This document shows positions 13,334-26,855 of a stretch of 64,000 nucleotides of DNA, in pieces (position 1 is the stretch's first letter; each line of letters opens with the position of its first letter). The notes beneath the pieces were generated by a model, which was not told the DNA's origin, searched no databases, and was given only the letters and a program-made list of their open reading frames with translations. Location of the stretch: contig CM049310.1 in assembly GCA_026874595.1 (NCBI GenBank), positions 29,699,558 to 29,763,557 of the forward strand, read 5' to 3'. Both the position numbers and the translations under genes were made by a program. The stretch is from Sipunculus nudus. Lineage: Eukaryota > Annelida > Sipuncula > Golfingiida > Sipunculidae.

Positions 13334-13552
13334 CAGTATGGTAGTTCAAAACGTACCACAGCAGGCAAGGTGACTGCAGATGCGTCAAATTTTCACATAT
13401 TTTTACGGGTGTTGGATCAGCAATGGATGTTACATCGGTTACTACGGTGATTCTGATATTAAATAAAGTATCTGACGGTTTCATATCACCTTGTACATGT
13501 TCTACCAAGCAGATCGAAGCAGCCGAAAATTTTTGTTCACTATATATTGTAT

Positions 13553-13610
<58 letters not shown>

Positions 13611-13627
13611 GTCTTTATGACATATTT

Positions 13628-13661
<34 letters not shown>
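13553..13661. repeat. Two (TA)n microsatellites
   Basis: Long alternating TA runs are separated by a short unique segment around 13608-13631. Tyr-Ile-rich open frames on both strands are artefacts of the repeat. Confidence 0.95.
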
Positions 13662-13662
<1 letters not shown>

Positions 13663-13849
13663 TTAATCACATTTCAAATATGGTGAAGAAAACATTAAGC
13701 AAATAAGGTATTATTTTTCCAGTATATTTTGATTCTTAACCTGGTTTAGATATAATATTTTATATTAAACTCATAAGTGGAAGCAAAGTCTATAATATCT
13801 ATTCATTTATATATTTAATTAGCAATATATAAATATTATTCTCTGAATA

Positions 13850-16800
13850 GCGGGGGGGGGGATCCCCTTTTGCCAAAATGTGGGTGGGTGGGGGGGGGGG
13901 GGGTAGATACCCCCATAACCCCTATATTGACGCCCATGCCCATTGACGCCCCTGGTAGACACTGCTTAACAATCAAGATCATTTTCAATGTAATTTCTAA
14001 TGTCAAACCGAACAAAATTGAACCTGAACCGGTATAGTGTTTCCCCTATAACAATACCAAGGTATATTCGGTAACCTTAGGCTCTAGAGTTTTGTTTGTG
14101 TCAAGTGACACCTACACAAGCCGTGTAATAATTATGTCAACAGTTCCTACATTTAAATGCATAAAAAGTCCAGCTTAATTTTTTTTTTTGTAATTTCAGA
14201 TTGAAATTCTTCATATTTTTTTCCAGTAATGTTTTTACTACTCTGAATTAAGAAATATAGAAATGGAGTTAAGGGGTGCATTTTGTGTTTTTTCGAAGTG
14301 TCTTTAACACTTTTTTTGAATTATAACAAAATGGGTGCATTTTGTAATAATGCTGTTTTGGAAGTAATTGTGGTTATCAGGTGACCCTTGATGGACGTTT
14401 TACATTAAAAGGTAATAGGCGCACTAAAACATTCAACATGACTGTAAAGATAGCTGCCACAATGAAGAAAAAGGCAATTGCTTTCATTATATAGTTGTCA
14501 TCATTTTGTGTTTTAAGTTAGGATCATTCGGTCGCATTTGACGCCAAAACATGAAACGGTGGGGGTTTATAGTATGACATTACCGACGATGTCAATCTGA
14601 GCCAACTTCCACACTTTGTCTTCTGGTCTTTCAGGCCTGTTCATTTATGTAGCATTAATCGGCTCCCTGGATCATCTACACAAACAGCCATGATATGCGC
14701 TAAAAGGTTATTTGATAAGCATTTTCGTGTCGCCCATGACCAGTACTATCTCCTAGTGGCGTAGCTAGGATCTACGGAGGGGAGGGGCCGAAACATTTGG
14801 CAAAGGCAGTTGATGCATACATATATATACAAGGGCGTAGGGAAGTGGGATGCGGTGGGTATATATTTATTGAAAGACAGAATTACTAAAATGTGGCATC
14901 TTCGAGAATATACCTTGGATCACTATTCCAAGAAAGGTTCATACTTTGGGGGTTTTGGTTTAATGTACATGCAAAATATACTATTATTTTTTGTAAAAAA
15001 TCAGAAAATTGTTAACAAATTTTCAAATCAGGTATAAACACTGTTGGTTGGATTAGGTACGAATAACATCCTATCGCTAGATACAATCTTACCTATAATT
15101 TAATACTTAATTTCACACGTTAAAATTGAAAGCAAACAGTTTTTAACTCTTCTGGAGCAAGGAATTTTCTCAACATGAACATCCACACTTTTATTGCAAA
15201 ACCTAACACTTATAATTCAATGTGCGGTCATTCTAACCCCATGTATTGCAAACCAATTTCTAAGATGTATCAAAAGTCTAGGAAAAATGAATTAACATGG
15301 AAAATTATAACATTCATTTTGTTTATGCATCCTCCCAATGGAGGGGTATTGGGATGGAAGGGGAAGCCTAATTCTGCTGAGTAAAGAACTGTGTGAACTG
15401 AAGCAAGTTACATAACAAGTGGTCAGGTGAGAGTTCCGGCACTCACTTCACACTACTGTGCCGACCTGACTTGATGTAAACAATACTAGACATGGTTTTT
15501 GAAAACTTAAAAAAGCTGCTGTTTTGACCAATTCCTCTCAATATTTCAGATATCAAAAGAGTATATCCTTATGTGTATATGCGGTAAAAATTAGATGATT
15601 AGTGCTTAGAGGAAAAAAATGTCGAATGGTCATAGTTGAGCAAAATTTAAGGTTTTGTATTATCATTTATGGTAATTAATTGCTGATCTCATATCTGGCA
15701 TACCATAAAAGTTTGATTAAAGAAAGTTTTACCATTTAAAAAAGTCTCTAGCTTTAATGGTTACATTGTTAAGTGAGAATATATATTTTCTGATGTTTTG
15801 ACAAGGTACATAATGTTCGGATAAATAACTTCTTAAAATTATGCATTATTGACTTAATTTACCGCATAAACATAGGAAATATATAGAGGATTGTCTATGC
15901 CAAAAATATACAAAACGTTAGTGGTTTTAATATTAGGCCCTCTTGAAGTGTAACAACTGGCCTTTACTGGAAAACGGTGATTTTTCTTCAATTTTAAAGG
16001 TGAACGAAGTTGCAGTGAGCCAAAATTGGGTTTGGTAGGAGCACTTACGGACATTAACTGTTTGTTTAATGTTGGATTCGTAGGTCGAACAGTTTCAAAC
16101 AGTTTCCCTGTTAACCGGCCGGCCAGACGAATGACGGACAAATGACAATCGTTATAGCTCAGATGACTTATAGCCAGCTCAGCAACAAAAAATATATTTG
16201 TAGGATCAGCCCTAATGAAATGCAGAAATAAGTCCCAAATCTGCGGATACCAGTAATAGGATGTTCATGATTGTGTTTCAGAAAATTTTAATCAGACTTT
16301 TGATTCCCTAAATTGTTATTTAATGTTTTGACGCCAAAATAATTTGAAAAATAATGGTTGCCTTGTTAATTCCGATATGGTAATTAATATGCCCATTGTA
16401 TGTGGTGAAGCAGTCCCTATCATTATATTTTGAAGTTTATATGTACATGGTTTTAATAGATGCTCTTCTTAGGTTCCATTGTTAATTTTCTTATATTTTC
16501 CGCGGAATGAAGGTTTTTAAATAACTATAAGAGTAAAGGATCTGTAGTTTGCGTATGGGTATCAGAAACAGCTACTGCTGTTTATTTAGGCACTTTTTCT
16601 TTAATTTTTTTAATATCCAAATTGTTAAAGACACTTCGGGAACGACAAGGCTGGGTCTATTTAGTGTGGGGGCACAGGGGACCCCTTACCTTCCTGTCTA
16701 ATGTATTATACCTTTTTTACTGATAACACTTTTTTAAGGGGATATTTAGTAGAGTTCACCACCTCCATTTTCATAATGCAACTTTTGTATCCTTGCTAAC

Positions 16801-18280
16801 GCATATCATCAGCGGAAACCTTAGGGTGGAGAAGGGGAGGGGGGTGCCTTTCAGCCTCCTGTCAGATCTACAGATTGCTCCAGATAATTAGATAAATAAA
16901 CAGAAGCGACTTTCACCAGATTTAACGCTTGATGGACGACAATTGTGTCGATGTGTTCTGGGCTTTATAACTATAATGGTGAAATCGTAGTGTTACAAGA
17001 GATACTTTATGTCAGAATCATCTACCACTTGGAAATGGTTTGAGCTTTACGTTAAAATTTAACAAGCTAATCCAGATTAATTCAAAACATTTGCAATGGA
17101 TAGTTATCATAATGTAATCATACAGTTCGACAACTAACTCATAAAAATCATTCATGATATAACTGTAAAATAACTTGTGGTATCTTTTGAAAATTATTTT
17201 AGTTTAGATACAAACAGAAGAAATGTGCTTCAAAGCAAGAACACAGACAATGTGCTTCAGCTTTTTAGTTATTAATCCATTAGATCAGGATGGACGAGTT
17301 GGTATCTGTACAACCTTTATCTCCTGTTTACCGCTTTTACAAGCGCCCTTTATTTCATAATCAACTTTTTTTGTGATGAAAACTTAGAGAATTGTCCAAG
17401 TAACTTTCTCACTGTCATTTTCACAATATCTTTTCAGAGTTTGGCTGGCCTTCTATATGCAAGTTAGCACAAAAGCCTAAAAAATCTTATTTTCAGGTAT
17501 TCTCTGGTGTTCCTTATTAAAGAATGATCTTTGGTTTCAATATTTCAATATTGGTATGTTCTATGTACTCAATCGACAGCATCCTGACCAGGACACTATA
17601 TATAGAAAAACAGCTCATGCTGAATAGGCTATCCTGGTTAAATATGTGTTATAAATAAATAATTATAGGACACTACTGGCCGGCCAGGACCCTTGCGGAG
17701 TCTCCTAACTAAATTAAGAGAATTCAGAGTTATATTAGGTTATAAGGTTCTCTAATAGAGTGTCAGGATGGAACCTGTCACCGGACATATCTAAGTACAC
17801 ATGCACTCACGATATCTTCATCATTTCGTTAGTTTTCTGTTATTTTTCTTCCTTTTGAATCCGTGAAATATTTCTTGATGCACCTTAACGATTTAAGACA
17901 AGACTTTTTTCCCCATAGTAAAAGTTATATTTTATTAACAAGTATAGATTAATCCAGTACAAACAAAACAATTTAGATTTTACATGCAGCATATACGGAG
18001 TAGACTTGTATAAGTTCTGATTTGTGCCTTTCTATGTTGTAAGTGTATTACATATCAGAATTGATACTTTTTATCCTGCTGTTAAAAAGATGATTGATGT
18101 CGAGTATTACGGCCATTATGACATAAATATAACAACATCATTTACCGCCTGAAGACCACTGATCTAGTTTTCCGTTTACAATATCAGCTATGCTTATTTG
18201 ATAAATTATCATCTGGAGTCAAGCACTACACCCACCTTATATGCATTATCTACAAGGTCCTTAGGATCTACAGTTGATTT
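13850..18280. other. Long non-coding stretch with repeat debris
   Basis: I see no gene. Poly-G tracts near 13853 and 13891, a GTGGCGTAGCTAGGA transposon-end-like motif near 14756, and a 'gacgaatgacggacaaatgac' repeat fragment near 16126 suggest old insertions. The frame at 15854-16141 (minus) overlaps that fragment and has no recognisable product. Confidence 0.5.
17931..17936 (-). promoter_or_regulatory. Candidate poly(A) signal of gene A
   Basis: AATAAA on the minus strand, about 410 nt beyond the gene A stop codon. I saw no closer AATAAA hexamer, so a variant signal nearer the stop is also possible. Confidence 0.35.
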
Positions 18281-18282
18281 GA

Positions 18283-18298
18283 GTCATATTACCATGAC
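18283..18298 (-). promoter_or_regulatory. Conserved 3' UTR hairpin element, gene A
   Basis: GTCATGGTAATATGAC lies 47 nt after the gene A stop. The outer five bases (GTCAT and ATGAC) are perfect reverse complements around a six-base loop. The same element follows genes B, C and E, while the surrounding UTR sequence differs, which suggests function in the mRNA. Confidence 0.6.
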
Positions 18299-18344
18299 GA
18301 GTTTTAACCAACGAATACAAAGTTAGTTAAAGAAGGTGTTAAAT

Positions 18345-20741
18345 TTATCCACGTCTGCTACCCCACCAGCCACGACTTCTCCAAAAGAAGCCACGCCCTC
18401 TAAACATGGGCCTGGATGGCCGTTGAGGTGTCTGTCCGCTGTCCTCTCTCCTCTGTTCTTGGTCAGGGCGACGGTTAAAGGATCGTCCGCCGAACCTGGA
18501 CCTGTTAGACCTCTCTCCCTGACCAGAACGACGGTCTGGACGGACCCCTTGTGGACGGTCCTCTCTCTCCTCACAGCCCTCACAGAAGTAGGCCTGCACG
18601 GCGGTACCGTTGTACAGATACTCACCGGGTCCGCGGGTACAGTTGCCGTCACGGACACATGACACTTGTTTAATAGTGGCCCGGGTGGCGGTGTTGCTCA
18701 CGGAACAAGCCACCATGTACTGTAATTTTTTAACAATTATTATAATTATTTTGTGATTCAAAGTTCTGCAACAATAATCTAAAAATTATCTTTTTCGTAA
18801 GGTTCCCAATTTCTTGAAAAAAAAATTTGTCAATTTAGTGCGTTTCTGGATGGGTTTCATCTTTTTATGAATCCGTCAGTTTTATAAAGTGTCAGTTGAT
18901 TTTCGTGATGACCTATGCCCAGAATATCCAGAAATTAAGTGTCAATAAATCTTTCAAATAACAAGTGACCACATATTATTACAATGTGCAGGTTCCACAA
19001 ATGTTCAGCTGATATATAGTACGAAAAAGCAAATACTCATGTCTTCTAAATCTTTCATAGGTATTAAAACATGTTTCTATGTGTTTCGAGAAAATGTTAT
19101 GATATGATAAAATGTAAATAGTTATAGTATAAAGTTGTACTTGAACATAGGATTTATTTTTTTAGATATCATGACGCAAACTTTATTTGAGAATAATTAA
19201 GTAATATCTACTACATAAAGTATTCACCTACCCAAGCAGGTTGTTGACAGAAGATGTCCTCAGCCTCGCTCTGGGTAGCAGGAGGAAGTACGTCCTCTGT
19301 CAGAGGCTCCGGACGTCCGGTGGTCGGACCGTCAGCGCCACCTTCCGGGAGGGGAGTCTCCGGCATCTCGGGCATCTCTTCATCTGGAGTCTGGTCGCTA
19401 TCAGTAGGACCTCTACCACCGGAACCTCGGTGACTATAGGCGGGTACACACATGTGTTCCCTTGGGGCAGGACGGCCGCTACAGAAGGTGAAGTTGTACG
19501 TCTGTCCGTCTTTCTGGATCTGTACAGGTCCGCGGGTACAGGTTGTGTTGACCGGACACGCTTTCTGCTTCAGCTGTTTGCCGTCAGCGTCCTTCACCAG
19601 ACATGCCTGGCGGGCCTAAAATAAAACACCGCAGTTAATTTATATAAATTTTTTACATATTGTTGTACACAGTTATACAGATTGTTAATCAAATATTGTT
19701 TCGAATTGCCTCCCATTCAGAGTTGTACTTTAATGTTGGAATCGTTAACGATTAATCTGTAGTATTTGCTATATGACATTATATATAATAGAGATTATAC
19801 AAATCTGCAATTACTGACTGAAGATGCTCTCGAGGGTTTCATGTGTAAGACTAAGTCTCTATATTAACAAATAATTTTTGTGTATATCTCCATAAACTGC
19901 TAGAGGTATTATGTCTTTGTCGCCATTCGTAGAAACTTTACCCAGACAATTCTAGAGGACATATTTTGATGATATTTTGTGGAGGGGTAACAGCCAAGAA
20001 ACAACTCATTAAACATTGCAGAAAATCAAAATCCCCATATTGTTTGGAGGTTTCTGAACCATTTTGATGATGGGTCAATCGAGACCATTGTCAATCACTA
20101 GTGCATTATTAGAAACTTAAGTGTCAGTTTCCCATTGAGATGAAACTTGATACGATTTGCAACGAGCGTATTGCGCAGTGTTAGTAAATTCAATCGATTG
20201 TGTTTCTGAAAACAAAAGTAATTGTGAATAATCGATAACTTTTCTGATATACTCTGAGTCGTGATACAGGTGTACTGCGACAGCCCTGCATCCCATGGCA
20301 GCGACAGTAGGAGTGAAGAATACGTACGAACATCTAATCTTTATGGTTACCAATCATTTCCTGTGCCTAGTTAAAGTTATCCGCATGAAACGTGAAAGAC
20401 AAGCTTGAATGCTGTCAAAAATTCAACAAGCATGCCGGGTGATTTAACAATATTCTGAATAATGACGGAAACTTTTTTTCGTATAATGTAGGTGTTGTTA
20501 GAAAGTTTACAAACAAAACTAACAATCTTTCTGGCTTGTTTTATGTAACAGCAAATGGCGTTGTAAGAACATGACAAAACTATATATGCATTATCTTCGA
20601 GATTTCACGTCGTCATTGTATTATCTGCCTCTCTGACAGTCTGATGTAAGCGGGCAAAATGCAGTTAATATTTTCGGTAAAATGATGAAAGTTTCGCATA
20701 TATATTTGATCGTCGGTTATCCAATTATAGATTAATATAGG

Positions 20742-20825
<84 letters not shown>

Positions 20826-21252
20826 TACCGCAGAGTAAAATGCTCATAACACTATATACTATATAGCACTCTTCGTGACTCAACAGTATAACAATTAGAG
20901 ATTTCTGAGATTTCTCAACATATAAGTTTCGTGAAAAAATGCAAATATTAATATTGTGTCTTGCAGGGTAACAGAAAGTATGAAATCTTTATTGTGTATA
21001 ACAAATGGCTTCAGATTATATTACATATCATCCTACCTTTCCACACTGTGTTCTGCCGGATGGACCCCGTCCTCCCTCCTCACTGCTGTCTTCCTCGCTG
21101 CTGCTGAACCTCCGGCCACCAAATCCTCTGAACCTTGACCCCGCGTCCTCGTCACTACTGCTACTGCTGCGTCCCCGGCCCCTTCTCCGAGCGTCCGATA
21201 AAACCGCCAGGCAGAAAACGCAGGCCACAACCAAGGTCAGCTTCAGACGCAT
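18345..21252 (-). CDS. Gene A: secreted Cys-module/RG-rich protein, family founder-like copy
   Basis: Coding exons are 21037-21252, 19232-19615 and 18345-18719 (72, 128 and 124 codons, about 324 residues), joined by phase-0 introns with GTAGG donors and AG acceptors. The ATG at 21250-21252 starts a signal peptide (MRLKLTLVVACVFCLAVLSDA) and follows a 5' UTR splice acceptor. Exon 1 continues with SSSSSDEDAG, RFRGFGGRR and SSSEEDSSEEGG, acidic serine clusters of the Fam20C S-x-E type. Exons 2 and 3 each open with a module C-x14/15-C-x5-C-T-R-G-P-...-F-C carrying NTT, NFT, NCT and NGT sequons. Exon 2 ends in a Pro/Glu linker. The tail is Arg/Gln-rich and ends in an aromatic stretch, FFWRSRGWWG, unlike the other copies. 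It lacks the RGDS motif of B to E. The mature form has 12 cysteines. Function is unknown; an extracellular matrix role is inferred. Confidence 0.85.
20743..20822. repeat. (TA)n microsatellites in intron of gene A
   Basis: Two long TA runs separated by 'ggtta' lie in the 1.4-kb intron between coding exons 1 and 2 of gene A. Confidence 0.95.
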
Positions 21253-22108
21253 TGTGAATCTGTAAAAAAAGAATTCATTCAATATTATTTTTCCCATGTC
21301 ATTTAATAGAATGATTTTTTTGCTGACTAAAATATTTTCTCATTCTCTAATAAAAGGTAACCTTTCATAATGATATGTCTAGTCTCAAGTATCACAAAAA
21401 TAGTTTGTTCTACCCTAGGCTAGAAACAGTTGAAAAAAAAACATATCCGCTCAAAATAAACATGTTTGACGCCTGTCTGCAATGTCGCTTTATGGTTAGA
21501 GTGGAGAGAAGCTTGAGATTGAAATGTTATGAGTAAATATAAATTAAATGCTAATATGGTATATACTCGAAAAAGAAATGTTAATATAGATTATTAACAG
21601 CACAGGTATCTTAATACACTCTCACACTTCTAGAAGCGACATTTTATGTTGGAATCCAAGAAGATTGTAATAATATTATTTTAAATCGATTGTAAGGACC
21701 GTCGATAATCTCATCGATTTTTGTAACAGTCGTTAATAACTGTGCCAGTCCTCATGTGTCTGTTAATGAATCGATATGTCGAATCAGTCAGAGGTTATAC
21801 CATGTAACAGTGTACTCAGCTAATGAATATGACTAAAAATCAATTGTTAAAACTAAACGCCTTCTATATAGCGGATAAGAATTTATTTATTTTGCCACGT
21901 GACGTTGAATTAAATTCTTCATTCACTGAACAACTTAATGGTTGCAACAAGAAGAAAAGATTTGCAAATTTAAAACGAAAAAAAAAATAAATATTGCTTA
22001 GTCACAAAACATCGCCCCCACCAACAGAAGGCCGAACGTTTAAAAGATAAACATTGCATTTAAAATGTTCTAAACCCAAAGTTTCGAAAGTTAACCAGGC
22101 CGACTTAC

Positions 22109-22181
22109 CTCTGGGTGATATCAAACCATGGAGAAAACGGAGTGAGTTCTGGGAGCCCGTCGATTCAGTCTCGTATATATA
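22109..22181 (-). promoter_or_regulatory. Gene A core promoter and non-coding first exon
   Basis: A minus-strand TATATATA box (22174-22181) is followed about 30 nt downstream by a short exon that ends at 22109 in CCAGAG before a GTAAGT donor. The exon contains CAGAACTCA, also present in the first exons of genes C and E. The intron then runs to the acceptor TTTTTTACAG before position 21259. The transcription start is inferred only from the TATA spacing. Confidence 0.6.
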
Positions 22182-22199
22182 CACATTACCGCAAATACC

Positions 22200-22960
22200 G
22201 GCGTCACGATATGTCACGCCTCACTGCCTGTCAGGTCTCGTGATCTAGGATTTTGTTTGGTTGGTTTCTATTATCCAGACTAAGCTTATTTGCTAACTCG
22301 TAGGGCGGGGTATAACATTTATTCTCGTGAATATGCTGTCGTGACAATGTGGAGCGATCCACCCTAAATGCATCAGTTATAAGTAGATGTCGTGATATAG
22401 GAGTTGGCAGGGCTAATGTGTTTATAATGTCCATGAGTATTAACATGAGTAATTTGAAAACCTTAGATAAGCAGTGATCCCAAGTCACGAAACATGGCTA
22501 ATACTGTAGCGAAGGTCATGACCGCGTTAAAACGGCCATGGCAAGTAAAATGTCAGCGTTTCATCATAACTCTTTAGGGGTAAAAATTAAAATATTCAGC
22601 CCATACTTTAGCTCATTTTAATCTGAGCTATTCTTATTAAACGATATCGTTAGTCTTGAGTGAGTTTCTTTGATTTAATATCTACGTTAATAATTAAGAG
22701 TTTTATGAACAGCTCCAAAACAGACCTTTTAACGCTTAATATAGTTGACATAAAAGAATATACAACACCATCTACTCCAGATATACTTTCAAAAAATAAT
22801 GTCTAACCGATATTGTACTCTTAATTATACTAGACTCTCTCTTTCCAAATATAGACCTATAGCTAGATATATTGTATGTATATTTAAGATGAGGTTATCA
22901 TAAAATGCCTGCTTATCTAATGATGTGTTATGTCGCGTTTTTCATAATGAAATTAACAAT
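22200..22960. other. Non-coding spacer upstream of gene A
   Basis: No gene or recognisable repeat is seen. The proximal part should hold upstream promoter elements of gene A. Confidence 0.4.
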
Positions 22961-22964
22961 GGTT

Positions 22965-23830
22965 TTTAATTTTTAAATCTTCAGATCAACAGCAAAACTG
23001 TAGATCTGTTTAATAGAGATTCCGATTATATTCCAAATATGTATGCACAAATGTTTAATCTGTTCAGCTTTAAGCTTGTGCCACAAAAGACGCACCTCCC
23101 TTGTATTTGTTTCCGTAAAAATTAAACCTGACAAATTTAACCTTGCAATCACCTGCAGATGATCGGACACATTCAGGTCTTCCCAATCCAGCACCATGCA
23201 TGAAGATACCAGATCAAGTTTAAAATCTTCGATCAAAATGTGATCAATTAGTGAAATATTATTTCTGCTGGTTTCGTTCAGATATGTATAAGCTGGACCA
23301 GAACATACATTATTATTGCTTAGCGTGATCAAGCCCCGCTCTAAAAATGCCCGTCTTCCTTTGACACTGCGAATATCACTACGCGGAGAGTGCCCGTCTC
23401 ACTCTAATTCTTCATTCAGGCCACCTTGCGGGATTACTGTGCCAATTTAGAATACACGGAATACATGTCACAGAGGATATTTAAATGCCCATTACAAGTA
23501 TTAATATCAACATTTGTGGGTAGCAAATAAGCTACAAATATAAAAAGCAACTGTCCTTGATCTAAATTTATCCGTAACCCGGCTGTTCGGTCAGACACGC
23601 AGTCAATCGGGGTGACCTGGGACTTGTATATTGTTTGACATAACAGTGCTACACCTTCCTTGCCTCCACCATATGGATCAAGAGGATCCAGTTAAACATC
23701 TGAGACACCATGAAATATATATTCTGTAGAGGCAGAGTTGAATAAATGTAAGCCCTCCTCGAAAAGCCATTGTTCAATCATTCCGAAAACAACAACAACA
23801 ACATCAGCATTCTCACACATAACATGAGAT
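22965..23830 (-). mobile_element. LINE endonuclease fragment, decayed
   Basis: The minus strand reads as the second half of an APE-type LINE endonuclease. A segment with PYGGGKEGVALLC (about 23680) is followed by an open stretch (22973-23332) with the order typical of these enzymes: YTYLNETS, SLIDHILI, then VSDHLQV, a variant of the catalytic S-D-H motif. Stops interrupt the upstream half (for example before LDPLDPYGGG), and no reverse transcriptase follows, so only a dead fragment remains. Confidence 0.75.
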
Positions 23831-24477
23831 ATACGGCGCTAAAAACATAGGTCTTCGAGCATTAAAACAAGCGATAGTCACGTGATTCATTATGTGAGAA
23901 AGGTAAGTAAGATACAATGCAATGAAAGGTCAAATTCCAATAGACAAAAATAATAAATCAAGTTAATACGTCCATGTTAACTAGCTCTAGTATTGCGGAT
24001 CTTCCTTCTCATCCGTTTCAATCATCCGACGACAATACATAATCCCCGGCCAGAAATCTTTAGCAATTTTTATTTCTTCGTCTGCCGGATCCAACATGTG
24101 TTTCCCGCATTGAGTATCTCCCCGTTTAGTCAGGAAATATGTAATATGTCAGGTAAAATAATATGCCCCCTTCAAAAGTAATCAGCTGGTAACAGTGTTC
24201 AGTGTGCCCTCTATGGTCTGGTGTTCGTCTGTTCGTCTCCTGGTTGTATTTACGGACAGATCGTCTTATTTTCCGCGGGGAAGCTGCTGTCCCTCCTATA
24301 GGCAGACCTTCCTTGTGGTTTGTATCGTCCTCACTCCGGAATGAGGCGTCTGTTTATCTGGTTTGTTACCAGAATTTGTATCAGTATCGTTATCAGTAAT
24401 TACAGGTATTGTGTTTTAACGACCTGTTGCATCAGTAGGGTTGTCGGTAACTTGTATCAGTTGTTCCTTCTCACTTC

Positions 24478-25043
24478 CTACTTCCACACCAGAACATACA
24501 CCGGACTGATCGGTTCCTTCATCTCTCGTCGCATCTGTCGTGCCCTGTAGTTTTGAAACATTCGTTGACTTTTCTTTTGTTTGCGTATATGTCCGCTCAA
24601 GCTGAAAAAAAGTCGTTGACGCAGCTTGGTGATGGATTCGACAAATGCTCTTGTTTTCGCTGCTGTCATCTCACTTTCTTTCATTTTGTCATGAAATCTC
24701 TGTATAGGAACTTTCATTTCCGACTGTGCTTGAGCAACCCTGTTTTCGAAACGTTCCGTCATATTCCCCAGTTTCTCTTCTACTTCCTCATTACATTTCT
24801 CCAATCCGCCATCCGTTTTCTGTTTTCTGAAATTAATTCGTGTTATACAATCACGTGATTTACCTTTTCCTTGATACTGCTCTGCTCATTCATATTTTCA
24901 TCACACTTGGATTCCAGTTCACAGAATGTTTCATTACACGTCTGTTTAAAATTAATTTTCCGTTCCTGGGCGGCACTTGCTAACCTCTCCAGATGTTCCA
25001 GTCTGGACGTGAGGTGCTGATTTTCTGAGGACAAATTTTCCAT
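24478..25043 (-). CDS. Possible two-exon coiled-coil protein (uncertain)
   Basis: Two minus-strand frames (24843-25043 and 24478-24804) are rich in Glu, Lys, Gln and Leu in heptad-like spacing (MENLSSENQHLTSRLEHLERL; MTERFENRVAQAQSEMKVPI). The first reaches AAG|GTAAAT near 24864. An acceptor at CAG|AAAACGG near 24818 would join the two in phase 0 across a ~46-nt intron, giving about 175 residues. The first possible AG there would break the frame. No domain is recognised. It may be a real small gene, a piece of a longer one, or a transposon accessory ORF. Confidence 0.3.
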
Positions 25044-25049
25044 TCGCTC

Positions 25050-26850
25050 CGTTTAAGTGAAATGGACCCTTGACGTCATGATCGGACTCCCAGTGGCCCA
25101 CAATACGTGCCAACATATAAAGTTCAAATATTCACTTAAAACGTAGCAATTTACTAAAATAGTCGATTCACTGTACTAATTTCACTATTCTGAACGCAAC
25201 ATAATCCTAAGTCCACTATATTTTCCTCGAAAACGTTGAAAAGACCGGAGCCTGATGAAACACGTCTGTCGCCAAACCGGAACCCCACCGACTTCATGTA
25301 TCCATGTTCTCTCTGTCTGCGAAAGTATTTACGGTCACTTAATCTAAATCTGGATAAAGGCCGGTGATAAACATGAATTGTTTGTAGTCATAAGGCAAAA
25401 AAAGTATGGTTCTCAGGCACCTTTTTTTCAGAAATCAGTGCAGGCGGACCGGTTTTTTTATTACCTTTTTTATGTTTCGAAAGAAAATATCATGTGATCA
25501 GGGAAAAGCATGATAATATCATAATTTTTGTTTTCTATACTGGCAAAAGCACTACATTACAAAGGAAACTTATCAAAATTGTATTGTTTTATCCTTTTAA
25601 AGATGAAAAAATAAAAATAATAATTTTTTTATGGAGGGGGGTTAAAATTGACGCGGGCGGTGTCTGAGAACCATACCCTTTTTTGGCCCTAAGTAATACT
25701 AGATCACAGTAATACGAGTCATGTAGGATTAAAAACAGTTCCAGCATGTTAAGAAAAGTGACCATTTTTAAACAACAGTCACCAAACAAAATTGTAATTC
25801 GGCCTCTGTAATTGAAACAAAGCAAGACGGATGATTATACACGGATTACATTCTTAAGATCCTGTATAGTGTTTACAGTACCCTACCCGTAGTCATTTCT
25901 TAAAACTCTTCATCAAATCATTTTTTATACAAACAGGACACATGGCCAAGCCAAGCTGTTTTGTGTATAGCCAGTAAATGGTAAAGATTGGAGAGCCGTT
26001 TTGAAACTATTTAATTGCTGTTTTCAACACATGGGCACCTGGAGGCTGTTAATCTGGACGCTATAAAATTTTATGCCGACAGATGGACGCTAAGAAATTG
26101 GACGCTGCTTCGTTGGACGCCATTCACTTAAACGCTATTAGAACACTCTGAGAATCATACAGGTATAATCATGCTACAAAAACATTGACAATCAACCACC
26201 CTCCAAAAGCCATCGTCGTGATGACATTACCATTATTAGACTTCATTGGTCCAACTGAAAAAACCTGGATAGCAAAGTGTTCATGAACTGTGTCAATCAA
26301 AGTTTTCTATAAATGTGTGTTGTGTGTATGTTTTTTAAACACCAAACGCTTCATCACGGATTGATTTATAGCTTCCCAGGGGCAACTGGCCTGAACGACA
26401 CACACCTGGGCAACTGGTTCGATCACTTATTTCTATTTTCCAGCTTGGTATTTGACAATAAGACCCGTAGGAGGCAGCACTTCTAATAATAGGCAATACT
26501 GATTGTTTTTAATAACTTTTTACCCTAATCTTTACGCCTTGTATCCATTGGCATGACGTGGTAGACGTTTACTTGTAGCGATGTAGCGATGCAGCGAGAA
26601 AAAACATGCCGCTATGCATGGTATATTGTTATATCAATATGTATATATATGTGGTGATCAATTTCAATGACTAAACAATCTTACGGCTTTACACACAAGC
26701 GCATACATAATAAAATATTAAATGATAATTTGAACTACACACAATCAATCAGAGAAACGTTACTGTTGTTCGGAGCTATACCTAATTTGCCGGTAGGTTC
26801 CAAGGATATTGATGTTATGATTTGGGAAAAATATTTGTTAAGGAAACTTG
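25050..26850. other. Non-coding stretch
   Basis: No gene is supported. Around 26055-26155 the motif TGGACGC and close variants recur several times, which hints at a short degenerate repeat. Confidence 0.45.
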
Positions 26851-26855
26851 AACAA

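Noticed and set aside
13248-13670. Tyr-Ile-rich frames over TA repeats, also at 37093, 40898, 48509 and 60355
   Set aside because: Products of (TA)n microsatellites only.
15854-16141. 95-residue minus-strand frame starting MSVIRLAGRLTGK
   Set aside because: Its start overlaps a common dispersed repeat fragment and no feature suggests a real gene.
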